DNA of 64,000 bases, from NCBI RefSeq assembly GCF_002836735.1, contig NZ_PJAS01000072.1:124001-188000 (forward strand), given 5' to 3'. The position numbers were made by a program, and so were the translations under genes. A model generated the notes under the pieces. That model worked only from the letters and a program-made list of their open reading frames with translations. It was not told the origin of the DNA and made no database searches. Positions 16,968-25,865 of the stretch are shown here, piece by piece. The stretch's first letter is position 1, and every line of letters begins with the position of its first letter. This stretch comes from Psychrobacter sp. 4Bb. Its GTDB lineage: Bacteria > Pseudomonadota > Gammaproteobacteria > Pseudomonadales > Moraxellaceae.

Positions 16968-18080
16968 TTAACCACCAATTATCGATAGATTGTGCATGAT
17001 GCCACTGTTAGAGTCATGCAGATGATGATGCTCAGGCTTGATTGGCATAAAGCTATGTAAAGTGTTTACCAGTCCTTGGATATCGTCTTGCTGTAAGTAT
17101 GGACGGATATCATAGTTGCCTTGATCAAACAGACACAAATGCACCTTGCCTTGGCTGCTTACACGCAGGCGATTACAGGTATCACAGAAATGCGCCGCAT
17201 ATGGGGCAATCATACCGATACGACCGATATACTCAGGGTGACTGTACTCTACTGCTGGACCATCGGCACTACCGCGCTCGTGCGGCTGCCAGCCGTTTTC
17301 TAACAAGTAATCAGTGATAATATCAGACTGAGCATGCTGCGCAAAAAACAAATCGCTATTATCACTGGTCTGCATAAATTCAATAAAGCGATAGGTCACT
17401 TGTCTGTCTTTGACATAGTCGATCGCCGTGATTAAATTCTCAAAAGCAGTCTCTGCCATCAAGACACTATTTATTTTCAGTTTGATATCAGTCGTTTCTA
17501 ACAATGTATCCATGTCAGCCAATATCTGCGGCAAGGTATCAAAGCCTGTCATTTTATGAAAAGTAGCGGCATCAAAACTGTCCATACTGATATTGAGCTG
17601 GTCAAGTCCAGCAGCTTGCCAGTTGGCTATATGTTTACCCAATTTATAGCCGTTACTGGTCATCGCGACCGTCTCGATACCGTCAGTCTGCTTAATCGTT
17701 TCGATAATTTCGACAACATCACGACGGATAGATGGCTCACCACCTGTAATTCTAACTTTTTTGGTACCTACTTGAGCAAAGCCGCGCACCAAGGTTGCAA
17801 TTTCAGAGATACTCAGCTCATCATCAGGGCGCTTACCTTGATAACCATTTGGCAGGCAATACTCACAGCGAAAATTACAGAAGTCAGTAATAGACAGACG
17901 CAAATAAGTCAGACGCCGTGCAAACCCATCGGTTAGCGGCTGGTGATAGTCACTCATCTGCTCAGTGGGCACGACCAAGGAAGACCCCATGTAGCCATCA
18001 GATAATGCCGGTGCCAAGCTCGGTGAATACAGTTGCGGGCTGTCTATTTTGTGTTTGTCATCTATGTTGTCATCAATCAT
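16968..18080 (-). CDS. moaA: GTP 3',8-cyclase MoaA
   Basis: Radical-SAM enzyme that starts molybdopterin synthesis from GTP. The N-terminal cluster site is CNFRCEYC (CxxxCxxC). The C-terminal second cluster site is CDTCNRLRVSSQGKVHLC, and the protein ends with the family tail IIGG, which is needed for catalysis in characterised MoaA. At 370 residues it has about 45 residues of polar sequence ahead of the family start, so an inner ATG (MSDYHQP) is a possible start. It lies 130 bases downstream of moeA. Confidence 0.96.
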   Translation of the reverse strand: MIDDNIDDKHKIDSPQLYSPSLAPALSDGYMGSSLVVPTEQMSDYHQPLTDGFARRLTYLRLSITDFCNFRCEYCLPNGYQGKRPDDELSISEIATLVRGFAQVGTKKVRITGGEPSIRRDVVEIIETIKQTDGIETVAMTSNGYKLGKHIANWQAAGLDQLNISMDSFDAATFHKMTGFDTLPQILADMDTLLETTDIKLKINSVLMAETAFENLITAIDYVKDRQVTYRFIEFMQTSDNSDLFFAQHAQSDIITDYLLENGWQPHERGSADGPAVEYSHPEYIGRIGMIAPYAAHFCDTCNRLRVSSQGKVHLCLFDQGNYDIRPYLQQDDIQGLVNTLHSFMPIKPEHHHLHDSNSGIMHNLSIIGG

Positions 18081-18210
18081 ATGTTACTGCCATCAGTACT
18101 ACTTACTATAAGCACTACTTTGTTATTCGTGTTTAGCATACCAGTGTAAGGTTATAGGGTTGCTCTTCAGCTCTGTGCGACCACCTTACAATAAATTGGC
18201 AAACGATGAA

Positions 18211-19506
18211 TTAGCGATGTAGCCAAGGAAACGGTTGTACAACGACGTCATTACCAGCTGCTACGTTCCCACTATCTTTATCCAACACAATGAAGCAATT
18301 AGCGCGGCTCAGCTGTTTGATTCTATGTGACTGCTGTCTTGAAAAGCACTCAACTTGATAATGACCTATATCGTCTCGTGACAATACGCCACGCTGAAAG
18401 TCTTTGCGGCCGGGAGATTTTCTGATATCACTGATGAGTTTGGCTTTGATAGTTAGCGGCATTGGCTGCTCTGATACGCTAGCACCTGACATTTGCCACA
18501 ATGCAGGTATTACAAACTGTAGCGCACCCACGACCGTAGAGAGCGGATTGCCGGGTAGGCCAAAATACAATACTGGCTTATCGAGATTTTTATTCAATTC
18601 GCCAAATACAAAAGGCTTACCAGGTTTCATCGCCACTTTATAATGGTTAATTTGACCTAACGTTTCAATCACAGTGGTCAAAAAATCATAGTCACCAACC
18701 GAGACCCCTGCAGTAGATATCAGTACATCACAGTCCTGCATGGCCTCATTGACTGCGATAGTTGTCTGCTCTAGGTTATCAGGAATAATGCCATAATCAC
18801 GAATAGTGATAGGCAGATCTGATAGCAAGCTTTTGAGCGTTGGGGTATTCGAGTTATATATTTGAGCTAGACTTTGTAGCTCATTGCCAATAGCCACGAG
18901 CTCATCACCTGTTGCCAGCACACCTACGACGAGCGGCTGGAACACGTTCACTTGGCTAATACCTAGGTTGGCAAGTAAGCTAATATCTGCAGGATTAAGG
19001 CGTTTACCAATTTTTAGTACGGCTTCGCCAGACTCAATCTCTTCGCCTTGTGAGCGGATATTATTGTTAACTTTGGCGGTTTGCGTGAGCGTGATATTAT
19101 AAGGGCGAGATTTATCAACGGTCGCTTTGATATCTGCAAAATTTGTATTCTCTTGCATAATGACCGTATCACAGCAATCTGGCACAACTGCACCCGTAAA
19201 AATACGTACCCCTTGCCCTGCCGCTGTCTCACCAGTATAAGCACTACCAGCTTGCGACTCGCCAATGATTTCGATAGTACTGTTTTCTGATAACTCACTA
19301 CCTTTGGCAATCGCATAACCATCCATCGCAGATAGGTTTTGTCGCGGCACATCAAAGGGTGAAGCAATATCTTGAGTCAGTATATGGTTTAGGCTGCCCA
19401 GTAACTCTAGAGTGTTAACGGCTCTTTTTTGTAGCGGAAAGTCAGTAATATGATAACTATCTATCCGTTGCTGTATCGCAGCTTGTAATTCTTCCATGGT
19501 AATCAT
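18211..19506 (-). CDS. moeA: molybdopterin molybdenumtransferase MoeA
   Basis: Inserts molybdate into adenylated molybdopterin. Signature pieces are PFDVPRQNLSAMDGYA near the N-terminus, GVRIFTGAVVPDCCDTVIMQE in domain II, GVLATGDELV with STAGVSVGDYDF in the MogA-like domain III, and MKPGKPFVFG with YFGLPGNPLS later. Length 431 is slightly above the usual 400. It is the first gene of the molybdenum block; the 420-base region upstream would hold the operon promoter. Confidence 0.95.
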   Translation of the reverse strand: MITMEELQAAIQQRIDSYHITDFPLQKRAVNTLELLGSLNHILTQDIASPFDVPRQNLSAMDGYAIAKGSELSENSTIEIIGESQAGSAYTGETAAGQGVRIFTGAVVPDCCDTVIMQENTNFADIKATVDKSRPYNITLTQTAKVNNNIRSQGEEIESGEAVLKIGKRLNPADISLLANLGISQVNVFQPLVVGVLATGDELVAIGNELQSLAQIYNSNTPTLKSLLSDLPITIRDYGIIPDNLEQTTIAVNEAMQDCDVLISTAGVSVGDYDFLTTVIETLGQINHYKVAMKPGKPFVFGELNKNLDKPVLYFGLPGNPLSTVVGALQFVIPALWQMSGASVSEQPMPLTIKAKLISDIRKSPGRKDFQRGVLSRDDIGHYQVECFSRQQSHRIKQLSRANCFIVLDKDSGNVAAGNDVVVQPFPWLHR

Positions 19507-19521
19507 AAGGTCACGCTCTTT

Positions 19522-19551
19522 CTGTCGTTCTAATTACTGTCGTTCTAATTA
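19522..19551. repeat. 15-bp tandem duplication upstream of moeA
   Basis: The unit CTGTCGTTCTAATTA occurs twice without a gap (19522-19536 and 19537-19551), starting 16 bases before the moeA start. It places duplicated bases in the leader close to the ribosome site. Confidence 0.8.
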
Positions 19552-19791
19552 TTCGTAATCGAAACTGTTATTAAAAATGGTCATTGAAAACTGTCACTAA
19601 AAACTATGAGTAAAAGTCATCGTCAAAAAACACATTATCTAGAGTCTATCATTCAAAGTATCAACTTTCTTGTATTAACCTTGTCCTGATAAGTTTTGAA
19701 TAAAGCCAGATTACACTGGTCTTAATATTTGATATTTATTGCATTGTCCATGGTGTTAAAGGTGTCAGCAAAATCAGACATAGATTGAGAC

Positions 19792-19820
19792 AAAAAAAGC
19801 ACCTTGGCAAGGTGCTTTTT
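19792..19820. terminator. bidirectional intrinsic terminator after the mltB-type gene
   Basis: GCACCTT (19799-19805) and AAGGTGC (19809-19815) form a seven-pair stem with a three-base loop. It is flanked by seven A on the left and five T on the right, so it can work in both directions. It lies about 110 bases past the stop of the transglycosylase gene and separates it from the molybdenum operon. Confidence 0.88.
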
Positions 19821-19927
19821 GTAGAACAAAGTAAATTATCGTTTGTTGGCTAGTGGCTAATTAATAATGGCTAAGCACGATTAAAAAGAGCCACTTTTAT
19901 ACAATGTATAAATACCCTCAGCCTACC

Positions 19928-21226
19928 TCACCATCCAGCCAGTGAGGACGCACTGTTTTGAGTAATAAATCCATCTGGCGTTTGGCCATTATCTGCTTGC
20001 CAGCGCTGGAATGCCATACGAGTATTGGTACCCACAATACCATCAGCGCCTTTGGTATCGTAACCCATACTAGTCAACCGACGTTGTAAGTTAGTCACTT
20101 GCGTGGTCGATAATGGACGCTCATAACGAGGCCAAGATTTTTGCAACCCGCTTTGTCCATTAATCGTTTTGCCTAGTAGACTAACGCCCAACGCATAACT
20201 TGATGAGTTGTTATAGACTTTAATCACATCAAAGTTTGGGCTCAGCAATAATACGGGACCGTCTTTACCAGCGGGTAACCATAGCTCCATCTGAGTATTG
20301 GCGTCTAAGTAAACGTCCGCTATCGTATCGACACCCATCGCAGCCCATCTAGCAGCAGGTTGTTTACTACCAACCACTGAGTAATCAAACGATGCTGGCA
20401 CCGTTGCCTCATAAAACGGTGCTAAGCCACGAACCCAACCTGAATTGCTAAGATAGTTGGCCGTCGAGGCTAGTGCATCACCAGTCGCCCAAGGATTGCG
20501 ATGCCCATTGCCATCACCATCGACCCCTTGTTTGAGCCAAGTCTCAGGGATAAACTGGGTTTGTCCCATACCACCTGCCCAAGAACCGTCCAACTGTGAC
20601 CATGATACATCACCGCGTTGTAGCAGTGTCGCTAACGATAGCAACTGCGTTTCAGCAAACTCTTGACGACGACCATCATAGGCAAGGCTGGCAAGCGAAC
20701 TTGGCAAATCACTATTACCGGTCACAGCGCCATACGATGACTCCATGCCCCATATCGCAGCGATAATCTCTGCATTGACCCCATACTGAGACTCTAGCTG
20801 AGACAAATAAGCACGCTGCTCGGCAAATTTACGCTTCCCTACACTGACGCGTCCACTTGATACCGCAGAATCTACGTATTCCCACGGCATCTTGGAAAAC
20901 TCGGGCTGACCTGAATCTAATGAGATGACTTGCTGGTTTAGATAAGCAGAATCAAGCAATCGACCAATAACTTGGGCATCATAGCCTGACGATATGGCAC
21001 GCATAGAAAAGTCTGACTTCCAATCAGAAAAGCTACTATAGCTAGGCTTGGGCGCAGGCTGCGGTTTTACGACTGGTGCAGGTGTTGGTTTGACCTGAAC
21101 GGTTTGGGTTTGAGTAATCTCAACGCCGCCTTGACGAACAGGCTTACTTTGCATTGCCTGCTGGCTTGTACACCCGACCATCACTAATGCTGGCATAAGG
21201 GTGAGGTATTGCTTTTTTAATCTCAT
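19928..21226 (-). CDS. mltB: lytic murein transglycosylase, MltB type, with peptidoglycan-binding domain
   Basis: Outer-membrane lipoprotein that cleaves peptidoglycan. From the ATG at 21226 it has a short signal peptide ending in MVGC. A Pro/Lys/Val-rich linker leads to an SLT_2 catalytic domain with the block AAIWGMESSYG holding the catalytic glutamate, and WAGGMGQTQFIP and SNSGWVRG further on. The C-terminal 60 residues form a PG_binding_1 domain (LQRRLTSMGYDTKGADGIVG...). The longer frame to 21271 adds 15 residues with no ribosome site. It follows the NlpD-like gene by 69 bases. Confidence 0.93.
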   Translation of the reverse strand: MRLKKQYLTLMPALVMVGCTSQQAMQSKPVRQGGVEITQTQTVQVKPTPAPVVKPQPAPKPSYSSFSDWKSDFSMRAISSGYDAQVIGRLLDSAYLNQQVISLDSGQPEFSKMPWEYVDSAVSSGRVSVGKRKFAEQRAYLSQLESQYGVNAEIIAAIWGMESSYGAVTGNSDLPSSLASLAYDGRRQEFAETQLLSLATLLQRGDVSWSQLDGSWAGGMGQTQFIPETWLKQGVDGDGNGHRNPWATGDALASTANYLSNSGWVRGLAPFYEATVPASFDYSVVGSKQPAARWAAMGVDTIADVYLDANTQMELWLPAGKDGPVLLLSPNFDVIKVYNNSSSYALGVSLLGKTINGQSGLQKSWPRYERPLSTTQVTNLQRRLTSMGYDTKGADGIVGTNTRMAFQRWQADNGQTPDGFITQNSASSLAGW

Positions 21227-21295
21227 AAAAAATCTCAAACATGAATAAATAAAATGGCTCACAGTGGCCAAGCTATCCGTAGCTATTATTTAAGT

Positions 21296-22084
21296 CTAAC
21301 GCCCAAGTACGCTACGTGGGTCAATAGGATTACCATTTAAGCGAACTTGAAACTCTAAGCCTACCTCATTGGTCTGACCACTGCTACCCATACTAGCAAT
21401 ACGTTGGCCACGCTGTACTGTATCGCCCTCTTGCACCAATAATTGGCTATTGTGGGCGTAGGCTGTGATGTAGTTATCACTATGACGAATCATAATTAGA
21501 TTGCCATACTCTGGCAGACCGTTGCCTGAGTAAAGCACAGTTCCTGATTGGCTGGCAAGTACTGGATCACCAACTTTGCCCGCAAACCACATTCCCATAT
21601 TGCCCGTAGCAGGGTCAATATTACGAGTCACTGGGTTACGCGTAGGATAATCATAACCAGAGGTCGAGTTGGCAGTGGCCTCATAAGCTGGTGTTTGAGA
21701 TTGGGTCACAGGTGGCGTATAAGTTGGTTGCGTTTGAACTGGAGCACTGTAGCTATTGTTACTTGCAGTGGTTGCCACATTGCCTTGCCATAGTTTGAGC
21801 CATTGGCCACTATAGATGGTGTATTTACTATCTAGATTGTTCATCGCTCCGATTTGGCGGTAGTTCAGACGATAGCGCGCTGCAATCTGGCTGACCGTAT
21901 CGCCGCGTTGTACACGGTGATAGTTAGGGACGCCTTGCGCGTTAGTAATAATCTTAGGACCTGCTTGGTTTGCTGATTGATAGGTAGGCTTCGTTGCACA
22001 GCCAACGACAGATAGAGTAGCGACTGCCATAGTACCAATCAACGCGGCTTTAACAAGGTGCGATCCAGCTATGATTTTTTTCAT
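21296..22084 (-). CDS. nlpD: NlpD-like lipoprotein: LysM plus degenerate M23 domain
   Basis: Probable envelope protein that activates cell-wall amidases during division. The signal peptide ends in VVGC (lipoprotein). A LysM domain spans about 54-97 (YHRVQRGDTVSQIAARY...). A Thr/Pro/Gln-rich linker leads to an M23 domain from about 157. Zinc ligands of active LytM enzymes are replaced: the HxxxD region reads GMWFAGKVGD and the HxH region reads GLEFQV, while only YAH remains. This loss is known from E. coli NlpD and EnvC. It lies downstream of surE, as nlpD does in many gammaproteobacteria. Confidence 0.9.
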   Translation of the reverse strand: MKKIIAGSHLVKAALIGTMAVATLSVVGCATKPTYQSANQAGPKIITNAQGVPNYHRVQRGDTVSQIAARYRLNYRQIGAMNNLDSKYTIYSGQWLKLWQGNVATTASNNSYSAPVQTQPTYTPPVTQSQTPAYEATANSTSGYDYPTRNPVTRNIDPATGNMGMWFAGKVGDPVLASQSGTVLYSGNGLPEYGNLIMIRHSDNYITAYAHNSQLLVQEGDTVQRGQRIASMGSSGQTNEVGLEFQVRLNGNPIDPRSVLGR

Positions 22085-22219
22085 ACAAGGTTCCTATTCT
22101 TTGTGTTGCTCATTCATTGTTTAATCATTCAAAAGCGCTTGATATCATACAAGAGTCTTCTGATATTCTCATAACACGTCAGTGTTTAATAAGCCGGTAT
22201 GGACTATATCTTATAGAAT

Positions 22220-23038
22220 TTATAGCGCGAGTGTTGATAATCTCTCCAGCGCTGCCGTTGGCGTATGATGTAGGCGTACTGGTGATAAACTGACATACCC
22301 TGCCGCTACAGCCTGATAATCTGTCATCACATCCTGCTTTGCTTGTATCGCATCGATTGACGTCTCTGATGGTCGCTCATTTTTACCTTTTCGTAGAGAC
22401 AACCAATACGCATCTCGACCGCGTGGGTCTATCATATGGCGTACTGGCTGAGCAGCCTGCTTATGGCCTAGCGAGGTTATTTTTCGACCCTTGATATCAT
22501 CGGCATGCTGCACATCAGGAATATTAACGTTTAATACATGATAGGGCAAATTTTTGAGCATCTCTAAAACCGAAGTTTCAGTAAGCAGCTTGACGATTTC
22601 ATGTGCAGCCACTTGATAATCACTGGCTGATTCTTGCCCGCCGTTTTTGACACCCCCGCCTACCAAAGACGTTGCTATAGCAGGGATACCAGATAGTTGC
22701 GCGGTCAATGCAGCACCGAACGTACCAGAGAACATCACATCTTGTCCCAAGTTAGCCCCTGAGTTGATACCTGTAATCACGCAGTCAAAGTCACTACCAC
22801 GATACAATTCATGCAGTGCCAAATAAACACAGTCAGCTGGTGAGCCACTTACCGCTACAAATCCAGAAGGCAGCTGATGCGTATGCAGTGGTCTTGAAAC
22901 ACTTAATGCACTGGCATAACCGCTTTGTTCATCGTTCGGGGCGACGACGACAACTTCACCGATAGTCGATAATACTTGAGATAGTGCCAATAATCCTGGC
23001 GCATACACACCGTCATCATTACTAATTAAAAATCTCAT
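22220..23038 (-). CDS. surE: 5'/3'-nucleotidase SurE
   Basis: Metal-dependent survival nucleotidase that dephosphorylates nucleoside monophosphates. The metal-site block ISNDDGVYAPG starts at residue 5, with NDEQSGYASALS near 36-47 and the later VITGINSGANLGQDVMFSGTFGAA, all SurE hallmarks. At 272 residues it is slightly longer than E. coli SurE. In this group surE commonly precedes nlpD; here it lies 135 bases upstream of the NlpD-like gene, with no pcm gene between them. Confidence 0.96.
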   Translation of the reverse strand: MRFLISNDDGVYAPGLLALSQVLSTIGEVVVVAPNDEQSGYASALSVSRPLHTHQLPSGFVAVSGSPADCVYLALHELYRGSDFDCVITGINSGANLGQDVMFSGTFGAALTAQLSGIPAIATSLVGGGVKNGGQESASDYQVAAHEIVKLLTETSVLEMLKNLPYHVLNVNIPDVQHADDIKGRKITSLGHKQAAQPVRHMIDPRGRDAYWLSLRKGKNERPSETSIDAIQAKQDVMTDYQAVAAGYVSLSPVRLHHTPTAALERLSTLAL

Positions 23039-23578
23039 TTCTACTCAGTATGTGGTTAATGTTTTATTAGCTGTCTTTCTACATCTCTATTTGGTAATTC
23101 TACTATCGCGCCATGTCTGTTCAAGATATGGCATAAAAATACGATGATCATATTTAAAATGAAAACATGATACTCTAATTCTTCAATGACATGACGTCAC
23201 AGTCTAGAGAAAAATATTCATTTTGATAGCATGGGCGATTATAACTGAATAATATAAAGACACGAACCCTGTGTTTAGCAAAGTATCGTGTTCTTCTTAT
23301 GCTGATAATTATACGATGAAAATAGCGTAACAAGATCTGTATCAAACGAATAACAACCAATAGATTAAGCATCGCGTTACAATACGAAACACCCCACAAC
23401 AATACAAACCGATGTACTGATACTGAAGTAACTTCATTAGGGTATGCTACTGATATGTTGCTAAAAAATGGTGTTGGCTCACAAGATATCTACACATAAA
23501 TCAATATTTTATGTGACTTTTGTTTTTTTACCGATTAACATATGACCATTAAATAAAGACGAGCGAGTGTAATACTGA
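23039..23578. other. intergenic region between divergent surE and a small exported protein
   Basis: About 540 bases, AT-rich. It should hold the divergent promoters of both flanking genes. A 75-codon open frame on the minus strand (23175-23402) has no ribosome site and unlikely composition, so I do not call it. I see no RNA gene or clear hairpin with a T-tract. Confidence 0.5.
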
Positions 23579-24013
23579 ATGAATAAACAATCGATATTAT
23601 CTATAGCTTCTGTGATAGCAAATACTGCCTCAAAAGTTGGGATTGCAGGACTGATAACGTCTGTTGCTATGCTGTCTCAAGCTTCTAATGCTGCGAATAA
23701 CTCTGGCACTACCATTCCGCTAGACATGTCTGGCATCAATATCACTAAGCACGAAATTGCGGTGATGCAGGTACTATCAGAGATATGCCCACCAATGCTA
23801 AATGGTAAGCAAAAACAGCGGTTCTATAAGTCGTACACTGTACAGCTGCATGAGCTAATGCCTTCTCTAGAAGATCCAAAAGCGGCTATTCAATACCTAT
23901 CTACACAGCAAGACTACCGCCAGATACTACAAGGTATTCGTAGTTGGACGATGGGATTCTCAAAGCAAGAAAACAAAGCACTATGTGAAGATTTGGCAAA
24001 CGCGGATTATTAG
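23579..24013 (+). CDS. small exported protein, unknown function
   Basis: A 144-residue protein with an N-terminal signal peptide (hydrophobic core about residues 20-38, probable cleavage after a Ser-Asn-Ala-Ala stretch). The mature part of about 105 residues is mostly helical and polar. It has two cysteines, in EICPPML and KALCEDLA, that could form a disulfide in the periplasm. I recognise no family. It stands alone between a 540-base and a 500-base gap. The signal peptide and codon use support a real gene. Confidence 0.7.
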   Translation: MNKQSILSIASVIANTASKVGIAGLITSVAMLSQASNAANNSGTTIPLDMSGINITKHEIAVMQVLSEICPPMLNGKQKQRFYKSYTVQLHELMPSLEDPKAAIQYLSTQQDYRQILQGIRSWTMGFSKQENKALCEDLANADY

Positions 24014-24513
24014 ACAACTAGCTAGTTTAATTCAATAACTAGCGTCCTCTGCTTAATGTGTTAATAATATTGGTATCAATGATAATAAAATAAAAGCTAT
24101 GTACTCTTTATAACATCAATTAAGCAAAGTTTATCAACTGATTGTCTAGATATCTGTAGCATCAAAGCTTGCTGTCACTTTACTTGTTATTCACAAGCAG
24201 TGCAGCAGGCTTTTTTGTGAGCGTTAAATTTTTATTACAGAGACTGGTCAGATGATAGACACAACAAATATATGATAGGCCTTCATTTTTCTTTTCAAAC
24301 TTGCCTTATTTTTGCATTTATCGATTCCCCATCGGTAGTCATTTTGCTAAGATAAGGCGTTAATTTTATGTCTATTGTGTAGGCGTTACTATTTTCATCG
24401 ATACATTATTTTAAACACTGCATTTAAGACATGCTGCTTAAAATAATGTATGGAAATAGGTACAAAACATAAGCGATAGATACATTTGGTTCCATGATGC
24501 GGTGTAATGATAT
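24014..24513. other. intergenic region upstream of dacC
   Basis: About 500 AT-rich bases with no protein gene on either strand that I trust. Open frames on the minus strand near 24395-24741 only shadow dacC. It holds the large inverted repeat at 24401-24451 and presumably the dacC promoter. Confidence 0.5.
24401..24451. repeat. 14-bp perfect inverted repeat upstream of dacC
   Basis: ATACATTATTTTAA (24401-24414) and TTAAAATAATGTAT (24438-24451) are perfect reverse complements with a 23-base loop. The loop can itself pair through GCAT (24420-24423) and ATGC (24431-24434). It ends 62 bases before the dacC start. There is no T-tract after it on either strand, so it is not a usual terminator. It may be a leader hairpin or a protein-binding site. 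Confidence 0.75.
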
Positions 24514-25680
24514 ATGACAGTAAAGCGTGTAAAAAATCAGCTGATACAGCTGGTAGTTGGTGTAAGTATCTCGATGAGTGCAGTAGTGGCAAACGCAGCC
24601 ATTCAACCACCTGAAATGGACAATACTGCCTATGTGTTGATGGACTATAACACTGGCGAAATTTTGGCTCAAAAGAACGCCAATGAGGCGCTGCCGCCAG
24701 CATCTCTGACTAAGATGATGACCAGTTATATCATTGAGCAACGCTTAGCATCAGGCGACCTGAAAGAAGATGAACAGGTATTGATGAGTCCAAACGCATG
24801 GTGCCGTGGTAGCAGCAGCCAATCTTGTATGTATGTGCCTGTGAACAAAACCGCCAGCGTCATCGATATGCTACGCGGTATTATTATTCAATCAGGTAAT
24901 GATGCATCGAAAGCCATGGCTGAACATATTGCTGGTAGCGAAGCCTCATTTGCAATATTGATGAACGAACAAGCACAAAAGATTGGCATGGAGAACTCTA
25001 ACTTTGTCAATGCTACGGGTATGCCTGATGAAGGTCATTTAGCATCTGCTTTGGATTTGTCTAAACTTGCGCGCGCTATTATCAAAAACAGCGGCGACTA
25101 CTATAGTATCTACGCAGAAAAAGAGTTCACTTATAATGGTATTACCCAAGGTAATCGTAATGCTCTGCTGATTACTGACCCAACCGTTGATGGCCTAAAA
25201 ACTGGCCACACTGATGCGGCAGGCTACTGCTTGGTTGCATCAAGCAACCGTGAAGGCATGCGTCTAATCTCTGTCATTATGGGTACCAAGAGCCAACAAG
25301 CTCGCGCCGATCAGTCACGCGAACTACTTAACTGGGGTTTCGGTCACTTTACAACGGTTACCAAGGCGCCTGCTGGACAGTTCGTTAGCAAGCTTCCAGT
25401 ATGGTTTGGAGAAGCTGACGAGGTAGAACTGGCAACTGGCGACAACTTGCAAATTCTAACCAGCAAAACCCAGAAAAATAAAATCACCACAGTGGTGGAT
25501 ATTCCTGAGAGCTTAGAAGCACCAATCAAAAAAGGTCAGGAAGTTGGTAAAATGATGGCTGTAATCGATGGTAAAGCAGTAGCCTCAGTTCCTATCATCG
25601 CAACCAATGATATCGAACAGTCAGGCTTTATGAGCCGTACGTGGGAACATATCGTACGCTGGGTAAAGAATCTTTTCTAA
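24514..25680 (+). CDS. dacC: D-alanyl-D-alanine carboxypeptidase (PBP5/PBP6 type)
   Basis: Low-molecular-weight penicillin-binding protein that trims the terminal D-Ala from peptidoglycan stem peptides. The signal peptide ends near Ala28 (VANA). The three serine-peptidase motifs are Ser64-x-x-Lys67 (SLTK), Ser127-Gly-Asn129 and Lys229-Thr-Gly231. A PBP5-type C-terminal beta domain follows from about residue 290. The protein ends in an amphipathic helix (SRTWEHIVRWVKNLF) for membrane attachment. Length 388 is normal. It could equally be named dacA. Its ribosome site is weak, and a large hairpin lies upstream. Confidence 0.95.
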   Translation: MTVKRVKNQLIQLVVGVSISMSAVVANAAIQPPEMDNTAYVLMDYNTGEILAQKNANEALPPASLTKMMTSYIIEQRLASGDLKEDEQVLMSPNAWCRGSSSQSCMYVPVNKTASVIDMLRGIIIQSGNDASKAMAEHIAGSEASFAILMNEQAQKIGMENSNFVNATGMPDEGHLASALDLSKLARAIIKNSGDYYSIYAEKEFTYNGITQGNRNALLITDPTVDGLKTGHTDAAGYCLVASSNREGMRLISVIMGTKSQQARADQSRELLNWGFGHFTTVTKAPAGQFVSKLPVWFGEADEVELATGDNLQILTSKTQKNKITTVVDIPESLEAPIKKGQEVGKMMAVIDGKAVASVPIIATNDIEQSGFMSRTWEHIVRWVKNLF

Positions 25681-25720
25681 GAGAAACTTTTAAAAAGTAG
25701 TTTTAGCTAAAAACTGTTTA

Positions 25721-25752
25721 AAAAAAGACGCCTCAAAATGGGCGTCTTTTTT
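25721..25752. terminator. bidirectional intrinsic terminator between dacC and a sensor kinase
   Basis: GACGCC (25727-25732) pairs with GGCGTC (25741-25746) around an eight-base loop. Six A on the left and six T on the right lengthen the stem and give a T-tract in both directions. It serves the converging dacC and kinase genes. Confidence 0.9.
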
Positions 25753-25865
25753 GTTTTTATGCCTACTTTATTTTAAAGGTGCTTCGATATTGAAAAGTAG
25801 AAAATATAAAAAATGCTACCTAATAAAATGAACCTAACTAGGAACACGGATTTGGTAGAACAGCT

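Larger units (their letters stand above)
19507..19927. other. intergenic region upstream of moeA
   Basis: No gene is seen. It should contain the promoter of the molybdenum operon on the minus strand, but I found no convincing -35/-10 pair. It has a perfect 15-bp tandem duplication at 19522-19551, loosely repeated AAAACTGTCAYTAAAA-like stretches at about 19560-19615, and the terminator at 19792-19820. Confidence 0.5.

Noticed and set aside
23175..23402. 75-codon open frame on the minus strand upstream of surE
   Set aside because: No ribosome site, odd composition rich in Arg, Ile and Tyr, and no sign of a domain; probably chance in AT-rich DNA.
24183..24216. Possible terminator after the small exported protein (CTTGT/ACAAG stem and a later run of six T)
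   Set aside because: The stem is only five A/T-rich pairs and is separated from the T-run by a dozen bases.
24395..24741. Two open frames on the minus strand overlapping the dacC 5' end
   Set aside because: They overlap a clear dacC signal peptide on the other strand and have no coding features.
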